From Sialis fuliginosa (Eukaryota > Arthropoda > Insecta > Megaloptera > Sialidae), in NCBI GenBank assembly GCA_961205875.1, contig OY540816.1, positions 14,146,701-14,210,700 on the forward strand: a stretch of DNA of 64,000 bases, read 5' to 3'. The notes beneath the pieces were generated by a model. The model did no database searches and was not told the origin of the DNA. It saw only the letters and a program-made list of their open reading frames with translations. The position numbers were made by a program, and so were the translations under genes. Of this stretch, positions 24,227-35,970 are shown piece by piece. Position 1 is the stretch's first letter. Each line of letters starts with the position of its first letter.

Positions 24227-24519
24227 TATAAGTATAACGTATCGAAAAATATTGGTTAAAATAAGATAAATATATACTTACTAAATTTATACATTTTATA
24301 AAATTCAAGAGGGGGAGATAAAAACATTTTATTTTGTTAGACTTTTTTTACTAATATAATTAAGAGGAATGTTATACAAACTGTCCCCTATGTAAATTTT
24401 TTTCAATAAGGGAGTTTAGGCCGAATTTCAATTATTTTCATGTATATTATCAGTAAAGTATTGAACGCAGGTGTGTATGTAGTTACTATGAATGGTGTTG
24501 AATTCAAATAAAACGAGCG

Positions 24520-24532
24520 CGCGCGCGTGCAA
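24520..24532. repeat. (GC)n dinucleotide tract
   Basis: GCGCGCGCG within GAGCGCGCGCGCGTGC is a potential Z-DNA tract, unusual in this AT-rich region. Confidence 0.6.
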
Positions 24533-24870
24533 TTATTGTGTATTTGATTAGTATATCGACCGAATAGTTATGAATTTCAATTTAATTTATTGTCGATATT
24601 GTTTTGCATATTGGTTAAAATCTGCCTATTTACATTTAAAATCGAATATAACGTAGGTAGAAAGCATAATTCATTTTGTGTTAATTGTTAACCGTTTATA
24701 ATAATAACTATTTAATTTTGGTAGTTTGATTTATTGCTAACAATTATTTAAAGGTCAGTTGGAAGGAGTTTAGTTTTTAAAATAGGTTTTATTATGTTGT
24801 CAACAATCAAAATGAAAATGTAATTGAAAAAGTTTTGTATTGTTTAACATTTTCAAATTATCATATTTTT

Positions 24871-25324
24871 TGAAATTTGAAAATATCTATTTAAAAAAAT
24901 TATCTAGTGTTCTAGTCACTGGTGAAATGGTTAAAATATAAGATACTGGCACCAGTTATGGCCGCTATAAGAGCAAGGCTTACTGTTTTTGTGATTTATG
25001 GGTTTCTTTTTTGTAATTCTCATGAACTCATGTTACTAATAAAACAAATAACTCTTTATTTAATCAATTTAATTACTAAAGTCCGAAAATATAGTTTGTT
25101 TTTTAAATTATAACCTTTTATTTTGTTTATGTTTTTTCTCCAGTAATGGATAAAGTAAAACCAGTAACGAGCACGCAGTGATGGACACTTGCTAATGATT
25201 ATAAAATGATAAGTACTACGACATAAAAGATATAAAAAAAAGAATCGTGAAATTTGAAACAATGTAAATCAGTTACTATGATAAATATAATAATTAATAA
25301 ATAAATTATACTAATAATTAGTTT
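24871..25324 (-). mobile_element. GTACTGGCACCAGT-family MITE, copy 4 plus duplicated flank, truncated
   Basis: The terminus AGATACTGGCACCAGTTATG begins at 24941 after TA. The preceding 70 bases match the flank of copy 2, including TCTAGTGTTCTAGTCACTGG. The element stops near 25324 at AATAATTAGTTTA, so one terminal repeat is missing. It lies inverted relative to copy 3. Confidence 0.85.
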
Positions 25325-25761
25325 ATATAAAATTTTGATTTAATTTTAACTCCAAACGTTATTGTAGATACTGTTATATCCTTATATCTATACAATTAAA
25401 TATTGTTTTGAATATGTATATTGAAATAATGTTTTTAATACGTTGCTGTATTCAGTTGATTAAAGAAGAATTTACATAAGCTCATTAAAAATATCCCTTT
25501 TAATCCAACAAATTGCGTCCAATCAAATGGAAATCATATTTAACCCTTTGAACAACTTTAAAAATCAATATGTCATATTTGTAGAACGTAAAGAACATTT
25601 GCAATGTAATATTTTAATTAACTTAAGTAATGACCACTATGATATCTTTGAATGTTGTTCTTTAGTAGTAAGTATTATAGAATATATGTAATTGACATAT
25701 TATAGTCTTACAATAATTATTCCGTTTACATGTGGTAAAATAAGTGAAGAATGTGATATAC

Positions 25762-26029
25762 TATAGTCCTTGGTCCCGGCTTTAAATTTTGAAATAAAAA
25801 ATACTCCTCTGAAACTTCGTGAGTGGATTCATTGTGGCCTGCAAAAATCAAGGGTCTTTTGTCCTGACCTACGCCCTAAACACGTTTGATGCATGCCACA
25901 TCAAAAACGCCCCAATTCTCAGAATTTTCTAAGATAAAAAAGTTGTAGGTTACGCCAAAACGAATTCACTCACGAAGTTTCAGAGGAGTATTTTTTATTT
26001 CAAAATTTAAAGCCGGGACCGAGGACTAT
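25762..26029. mobile_element. fold-back element, ~65-bp arms
   Basis: TATAGTCCTTGGTCCCGGCT at the left is matched inverted by AGCCGGGACCGAGGACTATA at the right. Both arms carry CCTCTGAAACTTCGTGAGTG. About 130 bp of unmatched, somewhat GC-rich centre separates them. No coding frame. Long near-perfect arms suggest a recent insertion, but no clear target duplication can be read. Confidence 0.8.
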
Positions 26030-26969
26030 ATGTAACATTTATTTTGATAATATTATTCCATTTACAACATACCATATATTTTCTATTTGATTAAATCATA
26101 TATTAATCTACTAGTAAATTAATATATTTTATGATCAAATCATTTTCTATTTAATTTCCAATACGAAACAATAATTAATATTTACTTATCTCGTATATAA
26201 ATTGCTAATACCTAGTTATAGTTCATTTGTTATCAATTCTATTAGAGAAATTATTTATTTGCTATCATGGATTTTGATTAAATTCAAATGTTTTGTTAAA
26301 ACTTAAAAATAAATGCTTCGTTCATTATTTCGTGATTTGTTTTTAAATAAGGGAATTTTAATTAAATATTTTTGGGATAATTACCTGCTATTTGCGGAAT
26401 TTTGTAAAATTGTATTATTTGCAATTTTATTGTAATAATATTACAAAAATTTCAATTATTGTAATATAAATCTGTTATATTAACCATCTCTTGTTTTCAT
26501 CATTTTATCTGAAATCTTATTTCGCTTTATTTTTAATATTTGACCATTCTTCCTCTCGCTCTACTAAATTGTCCACAATATAATGTACACACCCAGAGAA
26601 CTGAAAAGATTCATTAATATGAAGAATGTAAATTTTAGAATACCAACTGAATTCTTGCGCCGTATGGAATTTTGTTCCTCCCCCCATACACCCTCTACTT
26701 CGTCCCAAGTGATCCATTATTGTTAATCATTTTCGCTTAACGTCATTTTATTATTCATTATACCCCGGGGGTGGAGCCGTTATTTACGTTTAGTTATTTA
26801 ATTGGGGAAGTTTTTTTTTGCATATGAAATATTTTTTACGCAAACGAATTTTTTTACATGTATTTTTATTTATTTTATCGAATATACAAAATAAGTTCAT
26901 TTTTGACTCAACTGTACGATATACATTGAAATTTAAATCACACAATTAATTTTATTATATAAAAAGCTG

Positions 26970-27600
26970 CTATATGGATGCCACGAGACTTTCTTATACT
27001 TCATCCTGAGGGTGAAACACAGAACATATCGTTTCAAGACACGAAAAGTATTCTACTTCCAGCTCTGGCTGAGTAAGTAGGTGGTTACCTACCTCAAATT
27101 CTGGCTGAATAAAAAGTCCACTTAACATATCTCAAGTTCTGGTTGAGAATCATCCTATCTCCTGAACATTTTTTTCTCTCTAAATTTTGTAGTGGTAACT
27201 CTGGTGTTAGCCAGTCCGTGTTGGCGTCTCGCGTCCATTCATGCGTTCTAAGAATTGTTTATTAAATATTATAGTTTTTCACTTATTAAATATTTATATA
27301 TTATTATATTATGGTCAACTGTGTATGTGTGTCTAATTATACATATAAAACAAATCTTTTTAGCCAACTGTTAAGAAATTATTGGAACATAATTAGTGTT
27401 CTCTACAATTTCTGTAAAAAAACATTTTTTCTGTTATGAATCATTTAAAATATTTTTTTTCTTAAATATTTCCTTTGTAAACAAATGAATATAACATAAA
27501 TTATAGAAAATAATATTCTTTACCATTGTTTTTTTTATCTAATTCGTGCCATTTCAAAAATAATTTGAAAAATTCAAAAAGAGAAGGTACCTAAATATCC
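26970..27600. mobile_element. family C copy with degenerate internal tandem motif
   Basis: It carries GCCACGAGACTTTCTTATAC at the left and a CATTTCAAAAATAATTTGAA segment at 27550, in the same order as the element at 4232. Between 27055 and 27150 a ~45-bp degenerate unit repeats three times around the phrase CTCTGGCTGAGTAAG / TTCTGGCTGAATAA / TTCTGGTTGAGAAT. Confidence 0.45.
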
Positions 27601-28050
27601 AAGTTTAAAAATCGTTTTCAAAAAAAAGGAGCTTTCCTGGCGATACGTATTTTGATCCTAAATATAGAATTTAACTCTTTTATATTCAAAAATCTTGAAT
27701 TCGAAATCGGTTAAACTCTTTGGACGTGAATATCGATAAAAGTCGATTGTATTATTTTCCCTTCCAATTTTCTTAACTAAAACATTATTCCCCAATATAC
27801 ACACAAATATCCACTTCCTTATATGCAATTTCATGCAAAATTGACATAATGAAAAGAAAATGCAAATAAAAAAAATTTAGACAACTTTGATTTTTTTAAA
27901 GTACCTATGTATGGTCGCGTTCAAAGGGTTAATTAATTAATGACCGTATAAGAAAGTAAACAGTATTACCACTAATTACTCTTTTCCGATAACTCACAAA
28001 TTAATTACATACAAAACAGCGCCAAAAAAATAATAAAACATCACAAACAT

Positions 28051-28142
28051 ATGTCCTGTACCCATTACGTGCAAGTATATTTGTTATGTTTGGCTAAAAT
28101 TATTGCTAGACAGATCCAGGAACATTGTGGAACATTATACAG
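28051..28142 (+). CDS. candidate exon (possibly first coding), unknown function
   Basis: From ATG at 28051 the frame reads into IARQIQEHCGTLY and meets TACAG|GTGCGT, a plausible donor, at 28142. The frame is open upstream to about 27980, so the start is not certain, and it stays open through the donor to 28296, so an unspliced reading is possible. The GC-rich sequence just after the donor (28143-28310) stands out locally and may be regulatory or another exon. No family recognised. Confidence 0.25.
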
Positions 28143-29451
28143 GTGCGTCAGAACGGCCGCCACCTGGCTCCTTGTAATTAGCGAGTCTGCGAGGGAGCGG
28201 TGGAGAGCTCTCCATCCTCCCGTCACATCCCCGTTCCGCGTGTGCAAACTGAAATGGACGTCGGGGTTATTATCCCTTAGCCCTATCCATGTGTAATTGT
28301 AGCGGGTACAGTTTTAAACATTTAGCAGTGCCGTTTAAGGACCTATATTCAATTACTAAGATGTTAGGCATTAGTGTTATGGAATTCTATATTTGTATAG
28401 CTTTGAAAGGAGTGCAGGTAGTCGGTAGATTTGTATTGAAGGGATTTAGAAATTAGTGTAGTCGCTGTGAATTCATTGATTTAGTTTAATTTTGAAGAAC
28501 GAAGAATACAATATTTTATGTTTTCGCTCCAAATCGCCTGCAGTTTGTATATAAGCAGCTTTAGTTAGGTATAGTACCTACATAACTACATATATATACA
28601 GTGTGATTGTAAGATTTAAGTCTATTACTACGATATATAATTGCTTCAAAGCTTCTGGAAGTAGCGTAACTGTAACCCTATTTTCCTTCCGAAAAAAATA
28701 TTTTAGGGCCCTTTTCCCGTCTCTACAAAATATATTATGAAGCCTCTATTCCAACTTATGTCCGATATTATAAAGCAGCTCGCAAATACCCTCAATACGT
28801 GTAATTCCTTTAAAATCTCGAGTTCGATTTTTTTCACGATTACTATTATTTACTATACATTATTAGACAGTACATTTCATGTATGTATAATAAAAAATAT
28901 AAAAAAAACGTTTAAAAATTTAATTTGCCTTTTTAAAACCGACTAAAAAACTGAAAATAAAATTCTATTAGACTCTTCGTACTAACTATTGCATTTTAAA
29001 AAAAGTTGATTTTGTTCATACTAGAAGAGTTTAAAAAAATGTCTCTGAGTTAACAAATGTGGTTTTTAGTTAAAAATTCAAAATAGTAATATATAATTTG
29101 TAAATATACGTATTTGTTCTGTCTTGAATCTTTACCAATAAATAACCATTTTTAATTTCGTTTTTATGTCAAGTTAGTAATGATAATTAGAAATATATTA
29201 TTTGCTGTAAATTATCACTGAAACACATCACGTATATATTATAACTAATATTTATAAACTTTAATAGATTTCGTTCTATTTAATAAATTTATATAGAATA
29301 GTGGCGAGGCGTGAAATTTTTAATAAGGGAAGCTTATTTTGTCAATCCTCCCCCTCCTATTAACAAAAAAAAACTAGTTATGAAACATCATAAATTCAAG
29401 CTTTTACTTTTTTAAATTCTTATATAAATATTTATATAGTGACTAAATGAT

Positions 29452-30185
29452 TCTACGTCTTTTTTTACTTGTATTTTAGTCGATATTTGTTTGACGAGTT
29501 GAAGTTCACTGCAGGAAATTTCACTAAAAAATTTCGAATTTTTCATTTCGTTAAAAGTATGTTTATTGTATAGAAAATAACGTGAAAAGTTGAAATTTTC
29601 AAACCGCAGGTCTGTATCTCAAACCGTTCTCGAGATATAGCCTCTCAAAGTTTCAGTTTTTTCAAAATTTTGAAGAAAAATGGCTCTAACTTTTGAACGC
29701 GTGGTCGGAATTGATTTTAGTTGACGGATTTGGAATCAGCGTGTCAAAATCTATATAATGACATGCATAATACCTTAAAATTCGAAAAAAAAATTTCACG
29801 AAAAATCGAAAAAATTCAAAAAAATTGTCGATTTTTGGCCAAAATTTTTTTGTCGAATTTTAAAGTATTATACATGTCATTATATAGATTTTGACACGCT
29901 GATTTCAAATCCGTCAACTAAAATCAATTCCGACCACGCGTTCAAAAGTTATGGCCTTTTTTCTCCAAAAATTTGAAAAAACTAAAACTTTGAGAGGTTA
30001 TATCTCGAGAACGGTTTGAGATACAGACCTGCGGTTTGAAAATTTCAACTTTTCACGTCATTTTCTATACAGTAAACATACTTATTACGAAATTAAAAAT
30101 TCGAAATTTTTTAGTGAAATTTCTTGCTGTGAACTTCAACTCGTCATACAAATATCGACTAAAATACAAAAAAATAAGACGTGGA
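29452..30185. mobile_element. long fold-back element, ~330-bp arms
   Basis: The left arm from TCTACGTCTTTTTTTACTTG matches, inverted, the right arm ending at GACGTGGA. Paired blocks include AACCGTTCTCGAGATATA / TATCTCGAGAACGGTT, CCACGCGTTCAAAAG and AATCTATATAATGACATG. The centre is about 50 bp. The structure is nearly all arm and has no coding frame. Arms differ by scattered substitutions, so it is not brand new. Superfamily unassigned. Confidence 0.9.
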
Positions 30186-30189
30186 GGTA

Positions 30190-31380
30190 TTATAGTTTTA
30201 TAACTGAGAGTGTAAATTGATATTAAATGCTATTTTTCATTAAAATGTTTGAGTTGCGCATAAAGACGAATATTCTAATAATATTTTTAAATTATTTATT
30301 AACTGAAAACACAGAACTTCAATGTCAGTTATGAATATGTCAATTATCATAGGCTAATTTATGAAAGAATCAAAATTAAATTCAAATGATAATTGAAAAC
30401 ACACTAAAACATATTTTTGGATAGATTTTTTAAGTTTTGTATAAATAAACTTGCCTAATTTATTGCTAATAACTCACATAAAACAGTTGATTCGTAGACG
30501 TTGATAAATTGAAGTAAGAATAAATGTTGTAATGGCGCCACTTTCGATTTGAAATCACTATTCTTTTAGTGAAATTTAAAGTGACTAATTCAATTATTGA
30601 AATAACTACTAATTCAGTATTAGAGGGTTTATTACAGATGTAAAGTAATGAAACAAAATTCAATATAAACATTTTAATCTTAAATACATTAAAATCTTAA
30701 ATACAACAAATGTTAATTGATGCTGCATTCTCCAGTAATTTTAGAAACTATACCTCTACTAATCAATTATTTTGCTAATATTCAATTTGGTTGTTTAATT
30801 AATAGGGTTCTATTTTCATAAAAAATAAGTGAAATCAAAAGAATTAAAAACTACCAATATTCGATATTATGAACTTTGTTTATATACATTTTTATAAAAT
30901 AATACAATGTTATAACGTACATTTTTTTAAATCGAGAGTAGAACACACTACCAAATAAAGCCTGCTTACGGTGTGCAGTATAATTTTATTATATTTTAAA
31001 AATTATTATCAGTTAATGTTATATAATAGGTACTCTAACTATTAAGAACACAGATAAATAAAGAAGTAAAACATGTACGAAATTCAACGCAGATAACCAT
31101 TTCATAAACAAAAACATTTTATGGTACGGCCTTAACAATTAGTTCCACATAAACTCCTGTAGGTGGCATAAAGTAGATGCCTACGCTGTTCTCTTTTTTC
31201 TTTGAATTGTTTTTTGTTACTTTCTCGCGTGTAAATTGTTGTGACTTATCCACTCGTCAATTAAAAGACGCAAAAGTTGTACGATTATGGTAAAGGCACT
31301 TTGATGTTGCTTTTTGCAGCATAAACTGTGTTAAGGGTTACTTCTTGTTGAATGTTATTTAATTTTTATAAGCTATTTAT
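30190..31380. other. AT-rich sequence, nothing supported
   Basis: The 68-codon minus frame at 30466-30672 has AT-driven composition. An acceptor-like TTGATGTTGCTTTTTGCAG at 31316 opens only a short frame of about 14 codons and is not called. Confidence 0.4.
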
Positions 31381-31391
31381 GTTTTTTACAG

Positions 31392-31491
31392 CTTTATTTT
31401 AGAAAATATTGAAGATTATGATTTATCAAATTATTTCTTACGTTTATGTATAGAAATAGCATGGCTTGGGCATAACATGCACACCCCTTAA
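31392..31491 (+). CDS. candidate terminal exon, 33 codons
   Basis: A strong acceptor, TTATGTTTTTTACAG, precedes one leading base and then an open frame including ILENIEDYDLSNYFL and IEIAWLGHNMHTP, ended by TAA at 31489-31491. The composition is protein-like (acidic cluster, Trp, His). It needs a preceding exon that leaves two bases, which one frame of the candidate at 16052 would do, but that link is unproven. No family recognised. Confidence 0.35.
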
Positions 31492-31826
31492 ACTTTTAAA
31501 AATGTATTAATTAATAAGGTTGTCAACTTTGTCAATTTTAGTAACAATAGTGATTAATTTGAAAACAAAATAAATAAATGACATAATCTCACTTAATAAC
31601 TATATTTTTTACATTGATCCCTTACAAAAGAATAAATAAATACAAACACTGAAAAAAATTTAGCACGACAATAGGACACATATATAAGCAACTGTAGCTT
31701 TTTTTGAGTGTGCAATATATGTAGATACCTAACTAGTATTAAATACTTACTCAAATTAGTACATATTTAGGTTTTCTTAAATATATATTATATAATAGTA
31801 TGCCGTAGCTACTTGAAATGAAAAAT

Positions 31827-32802
31827 CTAGAACACTTCGCAAAGTGCTAACAGATAGAGTAATGGTCTGCATTCAACACTCGTTACACCATATGTCTAAA
31901 AGATTTAGTCATTTCATGTAGTACAACTAGCATGAAACTGGGCGTGTACTGTAATACCAAACAATTACATTCGTCTAATTTAGTTAGACATTTCATGAAA
32001 TGACTAGAGCTGTTTATGCCGATAGCGTAACCGTACAGACGAATCATTCGCTGAACAATGGTGGTATTATAAAAGCTTGGTTTATTAGAGAAAATCTCAT
32101 TAAAGCTATGAGACAGTAGACTCAATCTCCGCCGCAACGAATTTTTTTAAAACAGACAGACACACAAAAAAGGCATTTGGTTTTTGAATTGTCTTGACTC
32201 TGTTTACAATAAATAATAATATTAAATATTTTTTGTTTGCTAGTATAATGGAAAAAAAAACAAAACGAATAAATTTAATGCTAAAATTGTAAAAAAATAA
32301 TGTATGCTTAAATACTTTACTTTTATATTTATGACTTTTAACCTTTTTGTTTAAAAAAGATGTAGTATTTCACTATCGATATAAATAGTTTTAATTATTT
32401 CATGATATCGCTCATTTGCTGCAACTACGTCATAACTCAAAAATTGTGATTTTCAGGAGACGCGTTTCAAGTTTTGAATTGGTATTTTTTAAATGTATGC
32501 TCTCTCGTAGTTAGTTAAAGAAGCTCATATATGTCGTTCTTGCTGTATAAAGTATATGTAAGAACGGCTTTTCCTGTATAAAAAACTCAAAAAGAACAAT
32601 TTTTGTAGCAGTAAATGAGCGATATGTCTACCTATTTAGAGGGATGATGTAATTGTTTAATATTATAGTCTAAGTCAACAAGAAGTTAGTTGCACTTCAT
32701 GAAATGACTATGTTTTTTAGACATTTGGCGTTATGAGTCGTTGAGACTTGAGGCCAAATTATTACCTACACTATCTGTCCACACACTTCACCAAATGTCT
32801 AG
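31827..32802. mobile_element. composite inverted-repeat element, ~150-bp arms
   Basis: The left arm (CTAGAACACTTC, ACAGATAGAGT, TAGTCATTTCATG, CAAACAATTACAT) recurs inverted at 32645-32802 (ATGTAATTGTTTAA, CATGAAATGACTA, ACACTATCTGT, TGTCTAG). Arms are about 70-80 percent similar by eye. A second element is nested at 32405. The 84-codon minus frame (31883-32137) lies in the left arm and is not accepted. Confidence 0.55.
32405..32625. mobile_element. nested MITE, ATATCGCTCATTTGCTGC termini
   Basis: ATATCGCTCATTTGCTGCAA at the left is matched by TTGTAGCAGTAAATGAGCGATAT at the right, inverted with one or two mismatches. Further in, ACTCAAAAATTGT pairs with the AACTCAAAAAGAAC side. The 221-bp element has no coding capacity and sits inside the composite element. 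Confidence 0.7.
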
Positions 32803-32870
32803 ACTTTTAATGATATCTTATATACAGGGTGAGCTCGATAAATTGGCAAAATTTTACTAAAACTAGCCTC

Positions 32871-33021
32871 TTCTAATACCGTGTTTAGATCAAAGAAAAC
32901 AAAACAGCAACACGGTGTTTGAAAACACATCGTATTTAAAAATGCATAGGGTTTAGTGCACTTTTGTTAAAAGGACACGCTGTTGCTGTTTTGTTATTTC
33001 GGTCTAAACACGGCATTAGAA
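32871..33021. mobile_element. MITE nested inside the mariner remnant
   Basis: TTCTAATACCGTGTTTAGAT is matched inverted by TCTAAACACGGCATTAGAA, and the arms continue through AAAACAAAACAGCAACA / TGTTGCTGTTTTGTT, about 48 bp each in 151 bp. The transposase frame of the host element breaks off at its right edge (33022). Confidence 0.75.
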
Positions 33022-33319
33022 TATACGATCTGTATCTGTTATCTTCAACAATAATCTTGCGAACCGTTGCATCCGACATTTGCAGTTCTCTTGCTATGGA
33101 GCGTATTGACTTTCCTGGATCTTCATTGATAATTCCTGGATTCTGTGTAGGTACTCTGGACTTGCATTATCCTTGTTGGTGAGGTGACAGGATTAGCATT
33201 ATACACCTTCTTCAGTATTCTTCACGTTGTAAACTATACGTAACTTAATTAGCTATTCGTCCTGTGCGCAGTCCAGAAATTATGGTTGATCTAACTCTAA
33301 CATCGTATTCCTTCGACAT
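33022..33319 (-). pseudogene. mariner/Tc1 transposase N-terminal fragment
   Basis: Reading the minus strand from ATG at 33317-33319, the start MSKEYDVRVRSTIISGLRTG is the typical opening of a mariner-type transposase DNA-binding region. After a stop and frameshifts comes a linker-like segment (NANPVTSPTRIMQ), then the second helix-turn-helix, GKSIRSIARELQMSDATV, at about 33080. The fragment ends at 33022 where another MITE begins; the DDE catalytic domain is absent. It cannot encode an active enzyme. Family assignment rests on the two helix-turn-helix motifs and the TA-flanked termini. Confidence 0.8.
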
Positions 33320-33479
33320 GATGGTTGATCTCAGAATTTAATAATTAATATCTGAAGAAACGATGTTTAATCAACCTTAGAAACATAATTCCATAAAATG
33401 AATAAGAACCACATGAAATAAGGAGATGCAAAGTTATTGCTAATTTATCGCGCACACCCTGTATAATAGTATCATGTGG

Positions 33480-34690
33480 ATATGACAATAATGTATTTTA
33501 GTGACTTAGTAGGGACTAATAAACGTTCAGCTCTAACTCCTGGACCTAGAAACGTGAAATTTTTGGGATGTCTTCATTTTGTCGTAAGCACCCACTTTTT
33601 TTTATAATGTTTAATTTTAGGCAAAATATTTTAAATAAAAATAAACGTGCATTGCAATATTTCAAGTTTCAACCCTAATAAGGATAAAAAATGGATTTAT
33701 TCATCAACGCATAGTGTAAGTGTCTTTCTTTTTACGACAAGCACTCTAGAAGAAAAAAATATTCCCGGGCAGGTCTCCGTTCATCTATATAGTCATGTTC
33801 ATCATCTTTGAAAGCGTTTAAAAAAACCTAGTATCTAATATTTGACGGAGTAGAATAATACAAATTTATGTATACATACATCACCGATATTCATTACAGT
33901 TCATTTACGTTAGCAAACAGTCGAGCATGCCACGGTAGATATCTATTGCATACAGCATGGTTGATACACGCGGCACCAAACTTTTCTATTTATTTTAACA
34001 AACCATAATTTATGACGAAACGTTGACAAGAGGAACCAAACTAACAACCCAATTAATCTCAATTAGTATAAAATACATTCAGAAGTTATTCCACCAAAAA
34101 CAGACAACATGACCGCACAAACGTACCGATGGCATGGATGTGTGTGTGTGTGTGTGGGGGGGGGGTGAGTGGGTGCTTGGTGGTTGTTCCAAGAACAACC
34201 CTCAGAACAACAAACAGAACGCGCCTTGGAACTGACACGGTGAGTGTAAATGTCGTATGCATAGCTTCGAATTGCCATCATGTTTAATTTCGTGGACCCG
34301 CCGAGAGAGGCAGAGAGAGAAATAATTCCATATATCTACGGTAGATACGTTTGCGGCGGTCGTAGGTGGTGCTGATAAGGATTTTGGTTTAAATTATCTA
34401 TTTCTAGTGATCCGTACCGAAATTGGAAAAAATAACACTTATGTCTGTCAAAACCTTGGAGTAATGTACATGATAAAATTAAACTTTTATTTTTTGGCGC
34501 TTTTTGAGGGAAGCTAATAGGATATCACATTTTTTTATTTAGTCCCTGTGAGTTGGGTCTCAAATAAACACTGCCAATTAAAGGAATTTAAATATTTAAA
34601 TACTCCAGATAAAAATCAATCACGAAGGAGCTGTTTGAAAAGGCTAAGCCAGCAGACAAAAATGTATGAAGTAAAAGAAGTATGTAAACC
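33480..34690. other. unique sequence with a (GT)n-(G)n microsatellite
   Basis: A GT run followed by ten G lies at about 34139-34167. Slightly GC-richer segments at 33900-34060 and 34170-34380 show no convincing coding frame or splice pair. The 72-codon minus frame at 34063-34281 is produced by the microsatellite (Thr-His repeats). Confidence 0.4.
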
Positions 34691-34692
34691 AA

Positions 34693-34937
34693 CCATGTCA
34701 AACTCAGAGGCTAACATGGGCCAAAAATAATAAATCTTTTGTGGGCCGTAAAAAACGAACTTCATTATTCATAGGAACGTAAGTTTATTCCGAAATAAAG
34801 AAAAAACAAGGACAATTTAATTTAAACTAATATTTTTGAACGCATTACGACGTAAAGTGGTCATAGTCGATATTATTGTTGCGTACCGTTTTGTTGGTTG
34901 GGCCGCAAAAATATTCGTTGTGGGCCGCATGTGCTGA
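34693..34937. mobile_element. hAT-like fragment
   Basis: CCATGTCAAACTCAGAGGC and the repeated GGGCCGTAAAA / GTTGGGCCGCAAAA / GTGGGCCGCATGTG phrases resemble the termini of widespread hAT elements. Termini are diverged and I cannot read a target duplication, so limits are approximate. Confidence 0.35.
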
Positions 34938-34939
34938 AA

Positions 34940-35965
34940 AGTAATAGGGAGAAAAATCTGAAAAAATTGAGAATATAAATAGTGAAACCGAGATAAAAAA
35001 AATTACTTATTTGGAGCCATCTGTTTTCTATTAGGCGAACTATTTAATATAAATTAACTGTGCTAAAATCAAATTTTATTTTCCTACGACAGACTTTCCG
35101 GAAACTTTTTAAGCATGGATAAAAATCGTTATTTATAAAATAACTTTATAATTTAACTAATGGATTAGGTAAATTAATTCTGAAGAATTACGCGCTAATA
35201 TTTTAAAATACAATAATCAATATGTGAATGCTATACAAAATTGAATTTTGTATTATGTAAATTAAGAAGAATAGAACTCGTATTTGAATAAAATAAAAAC
35301 AACGAATAAAAACTTTTAATAATATATTTTATTATCCGAAATTATAAAAAAAACTTCTCACCGACAATTCCGAAAACTTTTCGTTGATCCGCGTAAATAA
35401 AAAGCAATGAAAATTCAGAACCAACTTTACTGGCGGGAAATCCAACCTTGTTTTATATAAAAACACACATACCCAGACACTAAGGTTTTTTCCCTGTGCG
35501 TGACAGACATCGATTTCTAGGGAAGACAAATTATAAATTTTTACTCTCCCAGATGGTGATGATATTTTTTTTCGAATTCTGTTTTAGCTTTTTATTCCTG
35601 GATTGTGAAATAATGGTTTTCAGAGTGTTAATTATACCTCTTTTTTGTTTTTTATGAAATATGATTTTATTTTTAGCTTCGGTATTTAAATTGTAATGTG
35701 ATATTTAACTGTGTAAAATTCTCATTCAATACTTTGGGCATGTGTTCATTTTATTATAATATGTATTTAATTCTGTATTAATTATAGAAATATATTATTA
35801 GATTTAATTATAAATACTTTTGTGTTATACCATATAAATACAGATTTTGAATTTAAGTTATTTATGTATCCTACACGTATAATTGTGTATTTAAATTATT
35901 AATATATTCGGGTATATTTAGAAATTGTACATTTTTATATTTGGACAATGCATACTTTCAAAAAG
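34940..35965. other. AT-rich sequence, nothing supported
   Basis: The 65-codon minus frame at 35332-35529 shows no domain and no start context. No inverted termini or good splice pairs were found. Confidence 0.4.
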
Positions 35966-35970
35966 TTATA

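Larger units (their letters stand above)
32825..33461 (-). mobile_element. mariner-type element remnant, TA-flanked
   Basis: Inverted termini CAGGGTGAGCTCGATAAATT and, at the right, AATTTATCGCGCACACCCTG are each flanked by TA, the Tc1/mariner target. At 637 bp it is half the size of an intact mariner. It retains the transposase N-terminal region on the minus strand and has another MITE inserted at 32871-33021. Confidence 0.85.

Noticed and set aside
24084-24308. 74-codon minus frame, and similar frames at 22298-22495, 24922-25113, 25056-25262
   Set aside because: All lie within or across copies of the GTACTGGCACCAGT MITE family, so their similarity is repeat-derived.
31883-32137. 84-codon minus frame
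   Set aside because: Lies in the arm of an inverted-repeat element and has no transposase motifs.
32964-33182. 72-codon + frame
   Set aside because: It is the antisense shadow of the mariner transposase fragment on the minus strand.
34063-34281. 72-codon minus frame with His/Thr repeats
   Set aside because: Produced by the GT/G microsatellite at 34139-34167.
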